Shown: positions 34,241 through 44,460, counted from the first letter of the stretch. The stretch: 64,000 bases of DNA from Pyrrhosoma nymphula (GCA_963573305.1 OY754339.1:14121941-14185940), one strand, 5' to 3'. Program-made: numbers and translations. Notes: generated from the letters alone by a model not told the origin.

Positions 34241-35508
34241 CCAGGGGGGTTATTTTTGTAATCTCACTTAAGTGAGAATACTTCATAAAATGTGGAAAAT
34301 TACGTCATTTTTCGTATTTCCACTGCACCATCCAGGCGGCGCACAGTGGTCCGAAATCGGAAAAAGCCGGACATAAGTCCAAAATGGCTTCTTTTGTGAT
34401 AGAGACTTGAAACGTAGCGTAAATACCTACTCATAAATGATTACCGATTATAGATTTATATGCCATTTTACATAAATACGACCCGTTGCTGAGATACGGT
34501 AGCCCAAACATGACCAATTTTTCAAAAACACGCGCGATCTCGTTTTTCTTCAAAAATCTTTAAATTTAAGCAGGTTGTGTTGCGTTGGTAATATTTTTAT
34601 GGAATAAAAAACGCAATATTCCTTTGACCTGGTGCTTTTCCTATATTTTCCATAACTTTTGAAGATTTTGGCTCTCATCTGTCTGGTTTTGCAACACAAA
34701 ATGGCGTACCCATTTTTCACGTGAAATTTGACATAAAGTAGACATTATCTTTTGTTTACGAAATATATAACTCGGGAAATTTACATCACAGTGTAAGGTA
34801 GAGATTTCTTAAGAATACTAAACAGAAATCTTGGAAAAAAGTTTGTGACGAAGGAAATGAGAGAGATTTTTCGATCGCGCGTCAAGGCAGAGCTACACGA
34901 CGCAGGACACTGCGGCTCGGTAACTGCAGTCGGATTTTCAAGTTTTTTGAAATTTTATTCTTGAAAATCGTCGTTTAAAGCCCAGCACGTAGTCATGTTG
35001 ACCTAAAACACTATACTGAGGATATTACTAGGATTATAGATCGATCGACTAACCATTTAACGCATTACTCTAGTGAAGACGCTAGGAATTGGATATTTGT
35101 CGTAAGCATCCCACGTATAAGAAATATGCTTCAGATATGAAGTAGGATTAAGAGATGAAGTCGGCATGCTAAAGAGAGAGAAATAAACTGTTTCCGGGAA
35201 GGGCAACAACCGATACTCTTTTTCCCTTTCCACCGTCGCCGAGGTGGGCTCTCAAGTGGTGAAATGCCGGTCTATTTATTTGATTCGTCCGCTCTTTCGA
35301 CTCTTGATCCGTATCTTTCGACTCTTGATCCGTTTCAAATGCCTCCGCATTTCATTATTTCCATCTCACCTGTCGATAGGAACGTTAAATGGAGCCACCA
35401 TCGGACCTTGGCCGATCGTGAGCCGATCATTAAGAGAGCGAAACGGATCTCCCGCCTTCTCGCATAGAGTCATTAAAAAGGTGAGATTTCAAAATAACCC
35501 CCTCCCTG
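34241..35508 (+). mobile_element. Non-autonomous DNA transposon, family M copy 2
   Basis: The left end is CCAGGGGGGTTATTTTTGTA and the right end, reverse complemented, is CAGGGAGGGGGTTATTTTG. Left, middle and right blocks match M1 (9079-9984) in opposite orientation. Between the left block (to about 34353) and the CTCAAGTGGTGAAAT block (about 35250), some 880 bp are absent from M1. That extra DNA starts CACAGTGGTCCG but shows no matching right end. No transposase. Confidence 0.7.
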
Positions 35509-35577
35509 CTGGTAATGGAAACTCGAACGAGAATGAACAGTGACAATAACTTTGCAAGCTCCACAAAACCATTTTTA
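35509..35577 (-). repeat. Flank of the 35.6 kb hammerhead element
   Basis: AACTTTGCAAGCTCCACAAA precedes the hammerhead (minus sense: downstream of it). Similar AACTTTGTAAAATTCCACAA lies in the same position beside the 51.7 kb tandem pair, suggesting a shared family. Confidence 0.45.
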
Positions 35578-35622
35578 TTGGTACAACCGGTATCGCCCGT
35601 TACGGCATCTTCAGGTATACAG
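35578..35622 (-). ncRNA. Hammerhead motif with mutated GAAA
   Basis: The minus strand has CTGAAGA (35614-35608), stem II GCC / GGC with a long loop, GATA in place of GAAA, then the self-complementary ACCGGT and a short stem I (AC/GT). The GAAA mutation should abolish activity. Confidence 0.5.
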
Positions 35623-36960
35623 TCGGCGCGATGGTATGAACAAGTAGTATGTATGCGGTAATCTCAGTGGGGGGGGGGGGGGGTTAAGGGAAAAGGTGTT
35701 CAGGATCGGGGAAGGGGGATATAAAATTTTTTGTGGAGCTTACAGAGCTATAGTTACTGTTCACTATACAGTGGTTCCACCGAGTAACGCCGGAAAGTAT
35801 TGAGTCGATCGGGATTAAGGCTGCGATTGAGATTTTTACGAGTGGGTCAAACCCACCAAAACCTCGAACCCTTCGCGATTGCACCATGTGACTCCTTTAG
35901 TTACGTGATCGAAATAATCTCGAGCGTTTGAAACACAACCCTCCCCAAGGGGGGGAGGGGATCGACAACTTTCGCTCGTCATCATTTTTCTCGCCAATCC
36001 TGGCTCCCAGAAGCAGGGGCGGCTCCAGACCAGAAGTTTGGGGAGGGGGGGGGAGGGGTACCAGTGGCTCTAGGGGGTTTGGAGTACCCCCCAGGAAAAG
36101 GAGGGTATTCCATTCCCGGAAATTCGTAACAAATTACGTGCAAAATTGTCGCGTCATAAGTGGTTTGCAAGCAAAAGTTTGCCTTTTTAAGAAGAGCAAG
36201 TTTTTACTAATTGCACATTTCTCTTATAGATTACCACCAAGTTTCGACGAATTCCAAAATTATTTTGATTTACATTCGCATTTAGCTTGTGGTTTTAAAA
36301 AACCGTTTTAGTTTACATAAAATTTGACTAGATTTTAAAGTAAAAATCACCAAATCTTCAATTACAAAAAAGCAACAAAATAATTTAGGCTTTACAATTT
36401 TTGGTCTATGACATAGAAATACACCTGGTTTTAGGGTGGGAGGGGGGCAATTTCCCCTACTGCTCCACCCCCCCCCTCCCCCTTCGGGCCACCAATACCC
36501 AGAAGGCTGTGCACCATTGCGCGGGTTAAGAAGGCTTTTTCTCAGCGGGGGCGGCGACTGTGGCGCTGTGGCAGGAATAGCGAGTGGAGGAGCGGAGAGG
36601 CGAGGATTCCTTCTCGTACGCGCGCCTCGCGCACACACACCACGTGGTCCGAGGCGGGCGGGTGGGGGCGGGCGGGGGCGGGGATACCTCCCTCCCCCAC
36701 GCACAGGTATCGACCATCCTCCCTCCCCCGCTCTGGGGCAACGTGCGGCGGGGGTGGGGCCGTGTCAAGGCCGCCGGGGGGGCAGATGGACGAGGAGTGT
36801 TCGGTGTGGGGGAGGGAGTGTTCCCGCGCTCCTTTTGATTGATCCACGGGGAGTGAAAAAGGGGGAGGGGGCGCCCCCGAGGCGTATGGAGAAGGGGAAG
36901 TAGAAAGTCCCCCGCCCACCCACCCCTTCAAATTCACTCCCAAATAACATTCGCACACAC
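35623..36960. repeat. G-rich islands (35668-35684, 35938-36060, 36430-36900)
   Basis: A run of about 15 G lies at 35668-35684, with further G- and C-rich blocks at 36020-36060 and 36430-36900. Long frames on both strands at 36282-36958 are compositional (Pro/Gly/Arg-rich, mirrored on opposite strands). Quadruplex formation is plausible. I see no gene. Confidence 0.6.
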
Positions 36961-37757
36961 TTATCGGTGACTTGAGCGAGATTTGTTTTCAGTCATATTT
37001 ACGTAAGAGACCATAGTCGAGAGTGTTATTCTACAAAAAAAAGCGGCGATTGAAGCATTAAGGTGGTTCTTCCGGAAAATGACTCAAATGTCATTTCATT
37101 CTTATTCTGTCTTCTTGTATAAAAACGTGTCCTTTATCTGATATGAACAGCAAAATTTAATCCTTCCACGCTAGCTTTCTTATTCACTGATTGGAGTTGA
37201 AATTACATGCGGTGTTCGACGGGAGAATGGGTCAAAACACGAATTAAATATAATAATTTTCCATATATTGTAAATGCTACTTTCGCGGAAAACTGTTTAG
37301 AAAAAGGAAAAATCCCGAGAAATCGAAAAAATAAAATGTAGGCATCTTGCCATGTTTTTTGTAAGTTCGTAGCTATTTACCGCGATATTTGAGGTCAAAT
37401 GGGTTGGTTCAATAGAAATGACCCTGCCGTTGTTTCTTATCGCAGGAAAAAAGTGTTCATTTAAAAGATGGTCGCGGAATAATCTGCATATCTTGTACCT
37501 TAATGTTGGTTTTCAATAGGTAACGCAGGCTTTCACCGAAATCGGGGTTTTTAAAACAAATAAACAAGAATTAGGAATTCAGTATTTGTTTTGACTCAAC
37601 TTACAACTTACTTATGTCTCCTCAGTAGTTGTCAAAATATGTATTTTGGAGGCTTTAATTGACTGATTGATCTTACTCCGTACGATGGGAACATCTTAAC
37701 AACCTCAATATTTTTTCAAGTTTATAAGATAATTGCATTGCCAAATAAAGGGAGTTT
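36961..37757. other. Unannotated AT-rich stretch
   Basis: No gene or repeat recognised. Confidence 0.4.
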
Positions 37758-37836
37758 CCATTCGCTATAGAGTGCTAATCAATTCGCAACTCTACAGTGC
37801 ATTTGCCTTCCATTGGTTAAAGACTCTGCGCACTAT

Positions 37837-38101
37837 TTCACTCTCCCGAAGGTTGGTATATGATAGGAGAGAGTAGAGCTCACCCCGAACTAAGCCACAG
37901 GCGTGTGAACTCCACACATTCAGGGTAAGGGGGCCAGTTCCTTTCCCTGGACCACCTCGCACTCAGAGGATTTTTTGTTCGGGGGCGTTCAAAGGCTTCA
38001 ACCTGGATTTGAACCCGGGACCCTTCGATCAGTAGACAAGCGCTCTACCCACTACTAGGCCACCACGCTTCCTGCGGCAATGCGCTGCGCTACTGGGTTC
38101 C
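37837..38101 (-). mobile_element. tRNA-derived SINE (family U), 11-bp target duplication
   Basis: CTGCGCACTAT at 37826-37836 and 38102-38112 flanks the element. On the minus strand the head has GGCCTAGTAGTGGGTAGAGC (A box) and CCCGGGTTCAAATCC (B box), followed by a tail with CCCCCGAACAAAAAATCCTC, GTGCGAGGTGG and AAAGGAACTGGCCC. The same head and tail occur at 41409-41870 on the plus strand. Confidence 0.8.
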
Positions 38102-38369
38102 CTGCGCACTATGTACCTCAAAATAGATCGGGAGGGAAGTTGATGCGCGCTAAACATCAAAAGTACGTCGTTAATGGCATCCGTGATTGTTGCCAGACCC
38201 ATTGCCAAGTCCAGTGCGCTTTCATTGTTTTTTTGTTTAATATTTTGAAGCCGTTTGATAGGTGGCACTAGTGAGGACTCTGAGGAACATTGTCACTTTG
38301 TTTACGAATTGGCGGCTTGTGGGAATTTCCGACTTTTTGTTTATAAAAAGATATATTGCTCGACTAAAA

Positions 38370-38438
38370 ATGGGTAAGACATCTTACTTTGTTCCTGGAT
38401 GCTCCAGAGAGTATTCCATAACGGTGAGAAAGAACTAA
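38370..38438 (+). pseudogene. Possible THAP-like N-terminal exon
   Basis: A 22-codon frame begins ATGGGTAAGACATCT and reads MGKTSYFVPGCSREY. The VPGC motif close to the N-terminus is typical of the first zinc ligand region of THAP domains (...C..VPGC). The expected first Cys is not present and the frame stops soon after. A consensus-like donor, ACG|GTGAGA, lies at 38421-38429. The idea is tentative. Confidence 0.25.
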
Positions 38439-39292
38439 ATTTTAGGTGTGAAGAACAGAAGCTTGTTTAAGGCTAATGTAAGTACTCTCTTGTATTCGTC
38501 ACGTTGCCGAATATATCAAGGCATGGTCGATGCTGATGATTACCCATGTATCCATTGCAGGCCTCTTTATTATTTTGACAGACTTTGGGATTTCTTCTCT
38601 ATGTGATGTAAATTACTTTGATTTGATCATTGAAAGTATCTATTCCCGAATTCAAGTACTCGTGAATTACGCCCATTACCCATACTGACGCTAATGATTT
38701 TGTTTTTTAGTCATGATCGTTCTAGACGAATAAAATCATCAGTTTCTTCCTAACTAGCCGTTATTTCCCTGAGTTGGAAATGGAAAAAAGCTAAAATTTT
38801 TAAGAATTAAATTAATTATCTAAATGTTAAATTAAATTAAGAAAAGAATAACAATTCAGTTTTCATGGACGGCAAGTTGGTTTACACAACACTTGGAATT
38901 CTCACTTAAAACAGACGCCAACAAGATTTGTTAGTGATATAAATTAAATCCCTTTTTATATTAATCTGTGTCTGTGAGTTGAGTTGATTAGTGAAAATAA
39001 TCAAACGCAATAGAAAATACGTGTGATACATATAGGGGATCGTCTGATTCCATGCCTCATTTAAGAGAGTGGCGCCGCGGTTAACCGCTTTAAAAAAAAG
39101 TATCATGCCAAAGAAAGGAGTCTGTTATCCTTTATTTTAGTATCCATGGTTGCTATCAAGTTTGTTGATTCGCAGTGAAGGCGTCAAACAAGCGTGTTGC
39201 AAAGTTTTTATTTACTCTGTGATAAAAAAGCTTACGTTTTTAAACACATTTTTTGAACGAATTCAACAACTTTAAACAAAACAATTCACCAG

Positions 39293-39911
39293 CGCACATC
39301 GTTCCATTATACGACGTTCGTGTGCGCTCAAGTGCGTGGGAAATATTTAATGTGCGCCAACTTCAAACCTTGAAAGAAAAGCTTCCAAATTTATATAAAG
39401 AAATAACAGAGTAAGCATGCGTATTACGCGATGGAAGATTTCTCACGCCATATGTGCGTCAAAACTCACTTATTGATATCTTTCTGGAGTGCACAGCCGC
39501 ATGTACCATATCCTATTTCTATTCTATTTGGTAAATATCTTCAAAGTGTATCCGGTGAGTAAATGTTATTTTGATATCATTAGGAAAATGAGAACTTATT
39601 CAGAATGACGCCAAAATCATTGAACGCTATGCTTCTTCATGGAGAGTGTTGTGGGTGGCTTTACACGAGAAAGTTAATTCTGTGACAGAGTTAACTGGCT
39701 CGTACATTCCTTGCTGGCAATTTCATTAGTAAGCGTGGACTTCTAAAAGCATAAGAAGTCAATAGAGGTAGTAATCGGTACACGATAGATCACGGCACGG
39801 AAAATTGACAGGCTTCTATTTTGAGTGTGAGTGGCATTTCCTGGCATTCTGTGCTCATATCTCATAACATCCGGTGATATATTCCGCTCATATGACAGTG
39901 ATCGGGGATCG
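39293..39911. other. Unannotated stretch
   Basis: No signal recognised. A few segments around 39465-39660 resemble 3200-3370 (a GGAGTGCACAGCCG / GGAGCGCACAGCCG motif, then TTTTGATATCATT), suggesting an old shared repeat. Confidence 0.35.
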
Positions 39912-40110
39912 TCGGCCTCGGTGGCGGCGGGGTAACGTCCTCGCCTGCCAACCCAAAGGTCGCGGGTTCGTATCCCGCCAGAGGAGGATTTTTCTCCTCC
40001 CAGGACATGGCTGTATGTGTTGTCCTTTGTTACAACGCCTGATGTAAAATGGTCCTCGAGGCTGTATTCAGGTTATTGATATAAATAAAAAAAATAAATA
40101 AAAAAAATAA
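39912..40110 (+). mobile_element. tRNA-derived SINE with A-rich tail
   Basis: GGCGGCGGGGTAACG serves as an A-box-like segment. A perfect T-arm (GCGGG, TTCGTAT, CCCGC) lies at about 39962-39978. The body contains an inverted GAGGAGG / CTCCTCC and the tail is AAATAAATAAAAAAAATAA. Orientation is plus. The target duplication is not resolved. Confidence 0.7.
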
Positions 40111-40446
40111 GGAACGTAAACCACAAGTTAGAAATACGCCAGAGAAGGATTCATTATTAGGCATATGTATAAATATTGATGTTCACACAGAGATGCTTGT
40201 TGTGTTTATAAATTACTTTAAAGAAAAATTTGAGTGTTTTTTGTTCAATATTTCAAACATAAATGAACACCAAAACTAAATACACTTTATTTATGCATTA
40301 TAATATTGCATTTGAGCAAATTTATAAATTCCACGCATACCCGTCTAAATCGAATAAACAAAAGCACGAATTTCGTATTTTCTTAATTTATAAATAGAGA
40401 TTCACTACAAATTAGAGTTTCAGGCATTACTTTGTGGAATTGCGTC

Positions 40447-40573
40447 GCGTTAAATAATTTATCGCTTTGTGCATTCCAGACTTTTTTATTGTTACCGACC
40501 TTGGTTTCGACAGCAATGTCGGTGAAAATAAAAAAGTGTGGTATGCACAGTGAGAGAAATTATTTAATAAAAA
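40447..40573. repeat. Imperfect palindrome with hammerhead-like loop
   Basis: Arms of about 50 bp (40450-40499 and 40519-40569) share TTAAATAATTT, TGTGCAT and TTTTTTATT in inverted orientation. The loop on the minus strand reads GACATTGCTGTCGAAACCAA: a GACA/TGTC hairpin followed by GAAACC, the second half of a hammerhead. The CUGANGA box is missing. Confidence 0.5.
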
Positions 40574-40725
40574 TTCACTCGTTTATTTCCGTCATTCTTT
40601 TTTCGAATAAGCCGGAAGTGACGTCTAAGGAAAACAATGTCCTGTAAGTAGCGATAAACCTCGAGGTGTCGCTACCCTCACCACTTCCACAGCATTCAAC
40701 TTGCATGTGTAAAGTCACCTTTACA
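40574..40725. other. Unannotated stretch
   Basis: Nothing recognised. Confidence 0.3.
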
Positions 40726-40739
40726 CCGCTAGGGGGCAG
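40726..40739 (+). promoter_or_regulatory. CTCF-like motif
   Basis: CCGCTAGGGGGCAG closely matches the conserved core of CTCF binding sites (CCnnnAGGkGGCAG). Whether this genome's CTCF uses it is unknown. A single match in 64 kb could be chance. It lies at the edge of a C-rich island. Confidence 0.25.
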
Positions 40740-40774
40740 AAAGCGTGCGCAGTCACGCAATCATCTCTTAACAC

Positions 40775-41095
40775 CCCTCCCCTCTGCCCTCCCTCCTCAC
40801 TCCGACACCCCCCCCCTCCCCCGCTCTTTCCCCTTCCCCCCCTCCCGTCCTCTCTTTCCCTCCCTCCAACGAATTCCTCCATCCCCATTGGTTGGCGGCG
40901 GTGCCATTTTATGACTCATTTCGAGTCGCTCCACATCCCACCGCCGCTGCTGCCCTTCACTTCTCCTCCCCCCCCCCCATAAACCCACCCATCTTGCTGA
41001 GCACAGCACCCACCCTCCCGCTGCACTTTCATCCCCTCCCCCTCCTCTGCTCTGAGTCAAAAAACAAGTGACGGAGCGAAGCGTCGCTCTCCCAC
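40775..41095. repeat. C-rich low-complexity island
   Basis: Many runs of four or more C. Mirrored frames on both strands are compositional. Confidence 0.6.
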
Positions 41096-41588
41096 TCCTT
41101 CTCCCATCTCCGACGCTCGCATTGGCAATTGCCCCGAAGAAACACAGTCCAGTCCTGGGCTGCTCACTATGCTCACTGTCCCGGGCCAAAGTCCACCACG
41201 GCGTGCCGCGGTTCCCAGGTTGGAAGTGAATACAAATAAGTTGGATCGGTTAGATCATCGCAGTTTTCCATTCGCTCTAGTGCGCTAAACCACTTCGCAA
41301 CCCTGCACTTGCCTCCCTCCTTCGTTGCATACCCTGAGCACTAGGGAACGCGCTTCAAAACAGATTGCGAGGAAAGTTGGTGTAGGCTAAACAACAAAAG
41401 AACATCAATTGCGGCATCCTGTGGTGGCCTAGTGGGTAGAGCGCTTGGCTACTTGGGTCCCGGCTACTACTACTGCTTGGGTCCCGGGTTCAAACCCGGG
41501 TGAAACCTTTGGATGCCCCCGAACAAAAAAAAATCCTCGGAGTGCGAGGTGGCCCAAGGAAAGGAACTGGCCCACCTACCCTGAAATT

Positions 41589-41774
41589 TTGTAAATGAAA
41601 AACTTAAACTTTGTGGTTCCACAATGATATTTTATTTCACGACCCGGGTTTCGACGTGCTATAACGTCATCTTCAGGGTCGTGAAATAAAATATCATTGT
41701 GGAACCACAAAGTTTAAGTTTTTCATTTACAAAATGAATAAGTTCCACCAAGTTACGCCTGAAACTACCAGTTA
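41589..41774 (-). mobile_element. 186-bp palindromic hammerhead element, 12-bp target duplication
   Basis: The duplication TACCCTGAAATT (41577-41588 and 41775-41786) brackets the insert, and the other SINE copy shows the uninterrupted state. The insert has perfect 59-bp inverted arms (41587-41645 and 41676-41734, overlapping the duplication edge by two bases) around a 30-base centre forming the hammerhead, plus a 40-base tail with GTTCCACCAAGTTACGCC. It encodes nothing. Confidence 0.85.
41636..41686 (-). ncRNA. Hammerhead ribozyme motif, best preserved copy
   Basis: On the minus strand CTGAAGA (41676-41670), stem II GACGT / ACGTC with loop TATAGC (five perfect pairs), GAAA (41652-41649), the self-complementary ACCCGGGT, and flanks TTTCAC / GTGAAA able to form stem I. 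The long perfect arms extend stem I pairing. All core positions are canonical. Confidence 0.7.
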
Positions 41775-41995
41775 TACCCTGAAATTGTGAAATTCATACG
41801 TCTGTGGCTTATTCCGGGGTGAGCTCTACCCTCAACTATCCAAACCAACCTTCGGGTTGAATCACTGAGTGATTCTTGATAGTTGCTTTTTTTCATTTTC
41901 CGTACAGGCATCAAACATGGTTATCGTAAAGTTTTTTAATCACTCCTTGGTAAAAATCTTACGTTTTTACATGCTTATTTTGAACGTATTCGATA

Positions 41996-42939
41996 ACTAT
42001 TCACAGAAAATTATCCTATAACTACCTTTGCTATCGTTTACTCAATGATGTTATCGCAGATATAATGGTAACATGTTTATGACATCGACATGCTATTAAA
42101 CCATTCAATCCCACCCAATTTCAATTTTGAGATATTTTTTATAAACCAATTTTACGTTATTAGATTTGTCAAGGAACACCGATAGTACTCATAGAAATCA
42201 TATAATTATGCTCGCTCACATTTTTACATACTATTTTAAACAATGGACAGAAATGTACCTTTTTTAATTCGTCTCGTTTCGATAAGGCTTTTCTATAAAT
42301 TTTCACAGTTCTACATCCTAATATCTTTTCAGACCAAACCCTTTCAAAAAAAGGCAGTGAAGTAAAATAACTATGAAACATTTTTTCTCTCTCTCTCTCT
42401 CCTTATTTTTGAGGAAATTGAGAACAACTCATAACCCATAGCTACTAAACGTTTGCTCCAGTTCCTCATCTTACCCTTCGATTCGAACAAGTATTCGGAT
42501 TATTTTGGGATGGTAGATTTGAATAAGTAATTGGATTCTCTTTAACAATGATAGGTGCTACGCCGAGTGAGATCGTTTATAATCTTGAGTTTTTTCAATT
42601 AGAATGTCTCTCAGATGTACCATATGTAATGTTTATCCAACTCCAAATTTACCTTACGTACAAAATGGGTTATGAATTAAAACTCGTGGGATGAGAAACC
42701 TGAGGAAAAAGCCAAAAATTAGTTTTGCGAACGGTTCTATCTTTGAAAATATAGGTTGCACAGTTAAGATTCTTACATCTCCTGAATGAGCAATTCTTTC
42801 TCTTTAATATGATGTAACTGTCATAGGTTTCGTAGATTTTAGTGGAAATGTTTTTGAGGCAGCGGGACAAAATCGCACATTTATCCCTATTCTTCAAATA
42901 TTGCACTTAGGTATTAGACATTCTACCGGAAGATGAAAG
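41996..42939. other. Unannotated stretch
   Basis: A (CT)n tract lies at 42384-42402. Minus frames at 42169-42381 and 42670-42906 lack recognisable motifs. Confidence 0.4.
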
Positions 42940-43420
42940 TAGAGCTGTTAGTTTTCTGCTGACAGCTGGTAACACAAGTCTGGAAGAAAGGAAGCACTTT
43001 ATTAAAACATGTATTTGGAGCATGATCTTACATGGCAGTAAAGCCTGGTCAATAACAGCTAAGAAGATTGGAAGCAATGGAGATGTGATGTTAAGGAAGA
43101 GGGATGAAGATTAAGTGGACGAAGGGAATCAATCTAACGAAGGAGAGTCTTGGAGAGAGAAAATAAGCATAATGAACTCTAGGCGAAGAAGGAGAGAGAA
43201 ACTTGTTTGACACATTTTGCGATACAACAGCGTAATGAAAACAATATTGGGAGGATGGGAAACAATATATGGGAAGGATTATAGAGGAAAACCAAAAATG
43301 GAATACACCAGGTAAATCATTAAAAACCTCAAATTAAATAATTATGTAGGAAGAGGATCGCAGCGAAAATATTGGAATTGAGAGCTGCAACAAATCAATC
43401 TTCGGATTAATTACAACTGA
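42940..43420 (+). pseudogene. LINE reverse transcriptase C-terminal remnant
   Basis: The translation gives RKHFIKTCIWSMILHGSKAW then SITAKK (near 43000-43060), RRRREKLV.HILRYNSVMKT (near 43180-43250) and KPKMEYTR near 43290. These correspond to the LYGSETW, GH+LRH and GRP+ blocks of LINE reverse transcriptases in the right order. Stops interrupt it repeatedly. It resembles the lineage of the 52-53 kb remnant more than the 30 kb one. Confidence 0.75.
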
Positions 43421-43555
43421 TGATGATTTTCTAATGCTTCGAGAAAAGAATCATGGGGTGTATAATGCTCGGCGATCACTCGGTAAAATTAAACAAAAAT
43501 AATCGCGGCGCGCCCACTCGTGGGAGTGAATTTGGCACGCCCACCAAAGGAGGGT
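43421..43555. other. Short unannotated stretch
   Basis: Nothing recognised. Confidence 0.3.
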
Positions 43556-43567
43556 TAAATATATATA

Positions 43568-43612
43568 TTCATGCGATCAGTTTCGATGTACTACATCATT
43601 GTCAAGCATGGT
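43568..43612 (-). ncRNA. Hammerhead-like motif
   Basis: The minus strand reads CTTGACAATGATGT, a GATGT / ACATC hairpin, then GAAACTGATCGC. The first box is altered. It closely resembles the plus-strand motif at 44388-44440. Confidence 0.35.
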
Positions 43613-43699
43613 CATACAATTAACCAGATAAGATATTTCTCCAATGACCGTAAAATATATGCACCACTCGTCAAAAAAATTCAAACACTTATGTGTTGG

Positions 43700-43945
43700 T
43701 TTGCGGGAATGGTGACTCCGCAACAGGGACCAACCCTAGCCTCTCCACCAGAATACCCTCCTGTAGTGGTTTACGGGAAAGTAATTTCCTCGCCAGGGAC
43801 CACCACAGACACACACACACACAACCCAATTGGAATCCTTTGTAGGCTAATGAGACCCAGCTAAGGATTCCTGGGTTATAACCTGGGATCCTTCGCAGAG
43901 CTGTTGTGACTCTACTAAGGCTGCCAAGTTATTAACACAACCACA
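43700..43945 (-). repeat. SINE-like segment inside the composite
   Basis: On the minus strand a tRNA-like head (GCAGCCTTAGTAGAG near 43930, GGTTATAACCC near 43880 as B box) is followed by a tail with a (TG)n run and two similar blocks with GGTCCCTG. A-box match is weak. Confidence 0.4.
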
Positions 43946-44387
43946 CACGCAATCACATAAAACACTCACTCACACACACAATAGGGCCACAAATTTCTGG
44001 GAGAACAGCTCAAAAAGAGCGTGGTCAAATAGAACAAAAACAACAAACAGGGAACGAGGGTGAAATTCGCAAACCAACACAGTAAGTGTTTAAATTTTTT
44101 TGACGAGTGGTGCATATATTTTACGGCCATTGGAGAAATATCTTATCTGGTTAATCTATAGAGGCCGTAGAGCTCATCTACCTTGATGGTCATACAATAC
44201 TAAACAAATAATATTTACATATTTAAAGACGGTTTTTAGGGAGTGAAAAAATATTTCAATCCCTCTACCCTTTACTCTCCATTATATTCCCGCAACAGCA
44301 GCTTCCGCCTTCCCCTCAATACTTCCAACCTTATTTTTTCACTCCCTAAAAACCATCTTTAAATATGTAAATATTGTTTGTTTAGAT

Positions 44388-44440
44388 TAGTATTACCGAG
44401 TTTGATAGTTATGCAATACGTCGAAACTGGTCGCATAAAT
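44388..44440 (+). ncRNA. Hammerhead-like motif
   Basis: Contains TTTGATAGTTATGCAATACG followed by TCGAAACTGGTCGCAT. GAAA is intact (44423-44426), the first box is not, and stem II is poor. Confidence 0.3.
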
Positions 44441-44460
44441 ATACGTATATTTACTATAAA

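Larger units (their letters stand above)
37758..39292 (+). mobile_element. Repeat T, copy A, with possible THAP-like first exon
   Basis: The first part (37758-37836 plus 38102-38200) matches 41266-41420, and a later part (39160-39292) matches 41909-41995, in the same order. The two loci are therefore copies of one element, with B internally deleted. A SINE interrupts copy A near its start. The internal MGKTSYFVPGCS frame at 38370 hints at a THAP-type DNA-binding domain, as in P-like transposases, but most of the interior is unreadable. Ends are estimates. Confidence 0.5.
41409..41870 (+). mobile_element. tRNA-derived SINE, family U, split by a hammerhead element
   Basis: The head has GTGGCCTAGTGGGTAGAGC (A box) and CCCGGGTTCAAACCCGGG (B box), then the same tail motifs as the 37.8 kb copy. 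At TACCCTGAAATT the SINE is interrupted; it resumes after 41774 with a second TACCCTGAAATT and continues with ATACGTCTGTGGCTTATTCC. About 276 bp of SINE remain when the insert is removed. Confidence 0.8.
41266..41995 (+). mobile_element. Repeat T, copy B (internally deleted, SINE-loaded)
   Basis: Start (41266-41420: TTCCATTCGCT.TAG, GAGGAAAGTTG.TG, GCTAAACA.CAAAAG) and end (41909-41995: GGCATCAAACA, CTTACGTTTTTA, TTTTGAACG) match copy A. The roughly 1 kb interior of copy A is missing and a SINE occupies the middle. Confidence 0.6.
43556..44460. mobile_element. Composite of nested inverted repeats with two hammerhead-like cores
   Basis: Inverted arms 43619-43705 and 44068-44155 (about 87 bp, over 90 percent by eye) flank about 360 bp containing a SINE-like segment. 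A second inverted pair (about 44200-44253 and 44331-44385) follows. Divergently oriented hammerhead-like sequences cap both ends, each running outward into TATA-rich DNA. This is probably a compound PLE-related snap-back insertion. Confidence 0.6.

Noticed and set aside
34355..35230. CACAGTGGTCCG as a Transib-like left end in M2
   Set aside because: No complementary right end was found before the M2 sequence resumes.
36282..36958. Frames of 138-155 codons on both strands
   Set aside because: Mirrored low-complexity frames in a G/C-run region; no recognisable protein family.
39912..39985. Functional tRNA gene
   Set aside because: A and B boxes and a T-arm exist, but the acceptor and anticodon stems do not form, and a SINE tail with A-rich end follows.
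41460..41500. CCCGGGTTCAAACCCGGG as a regulatory palindrome
   Set aside because: It is the B box/T-arm of the SINE, also seen in the 37.8 kb copy.
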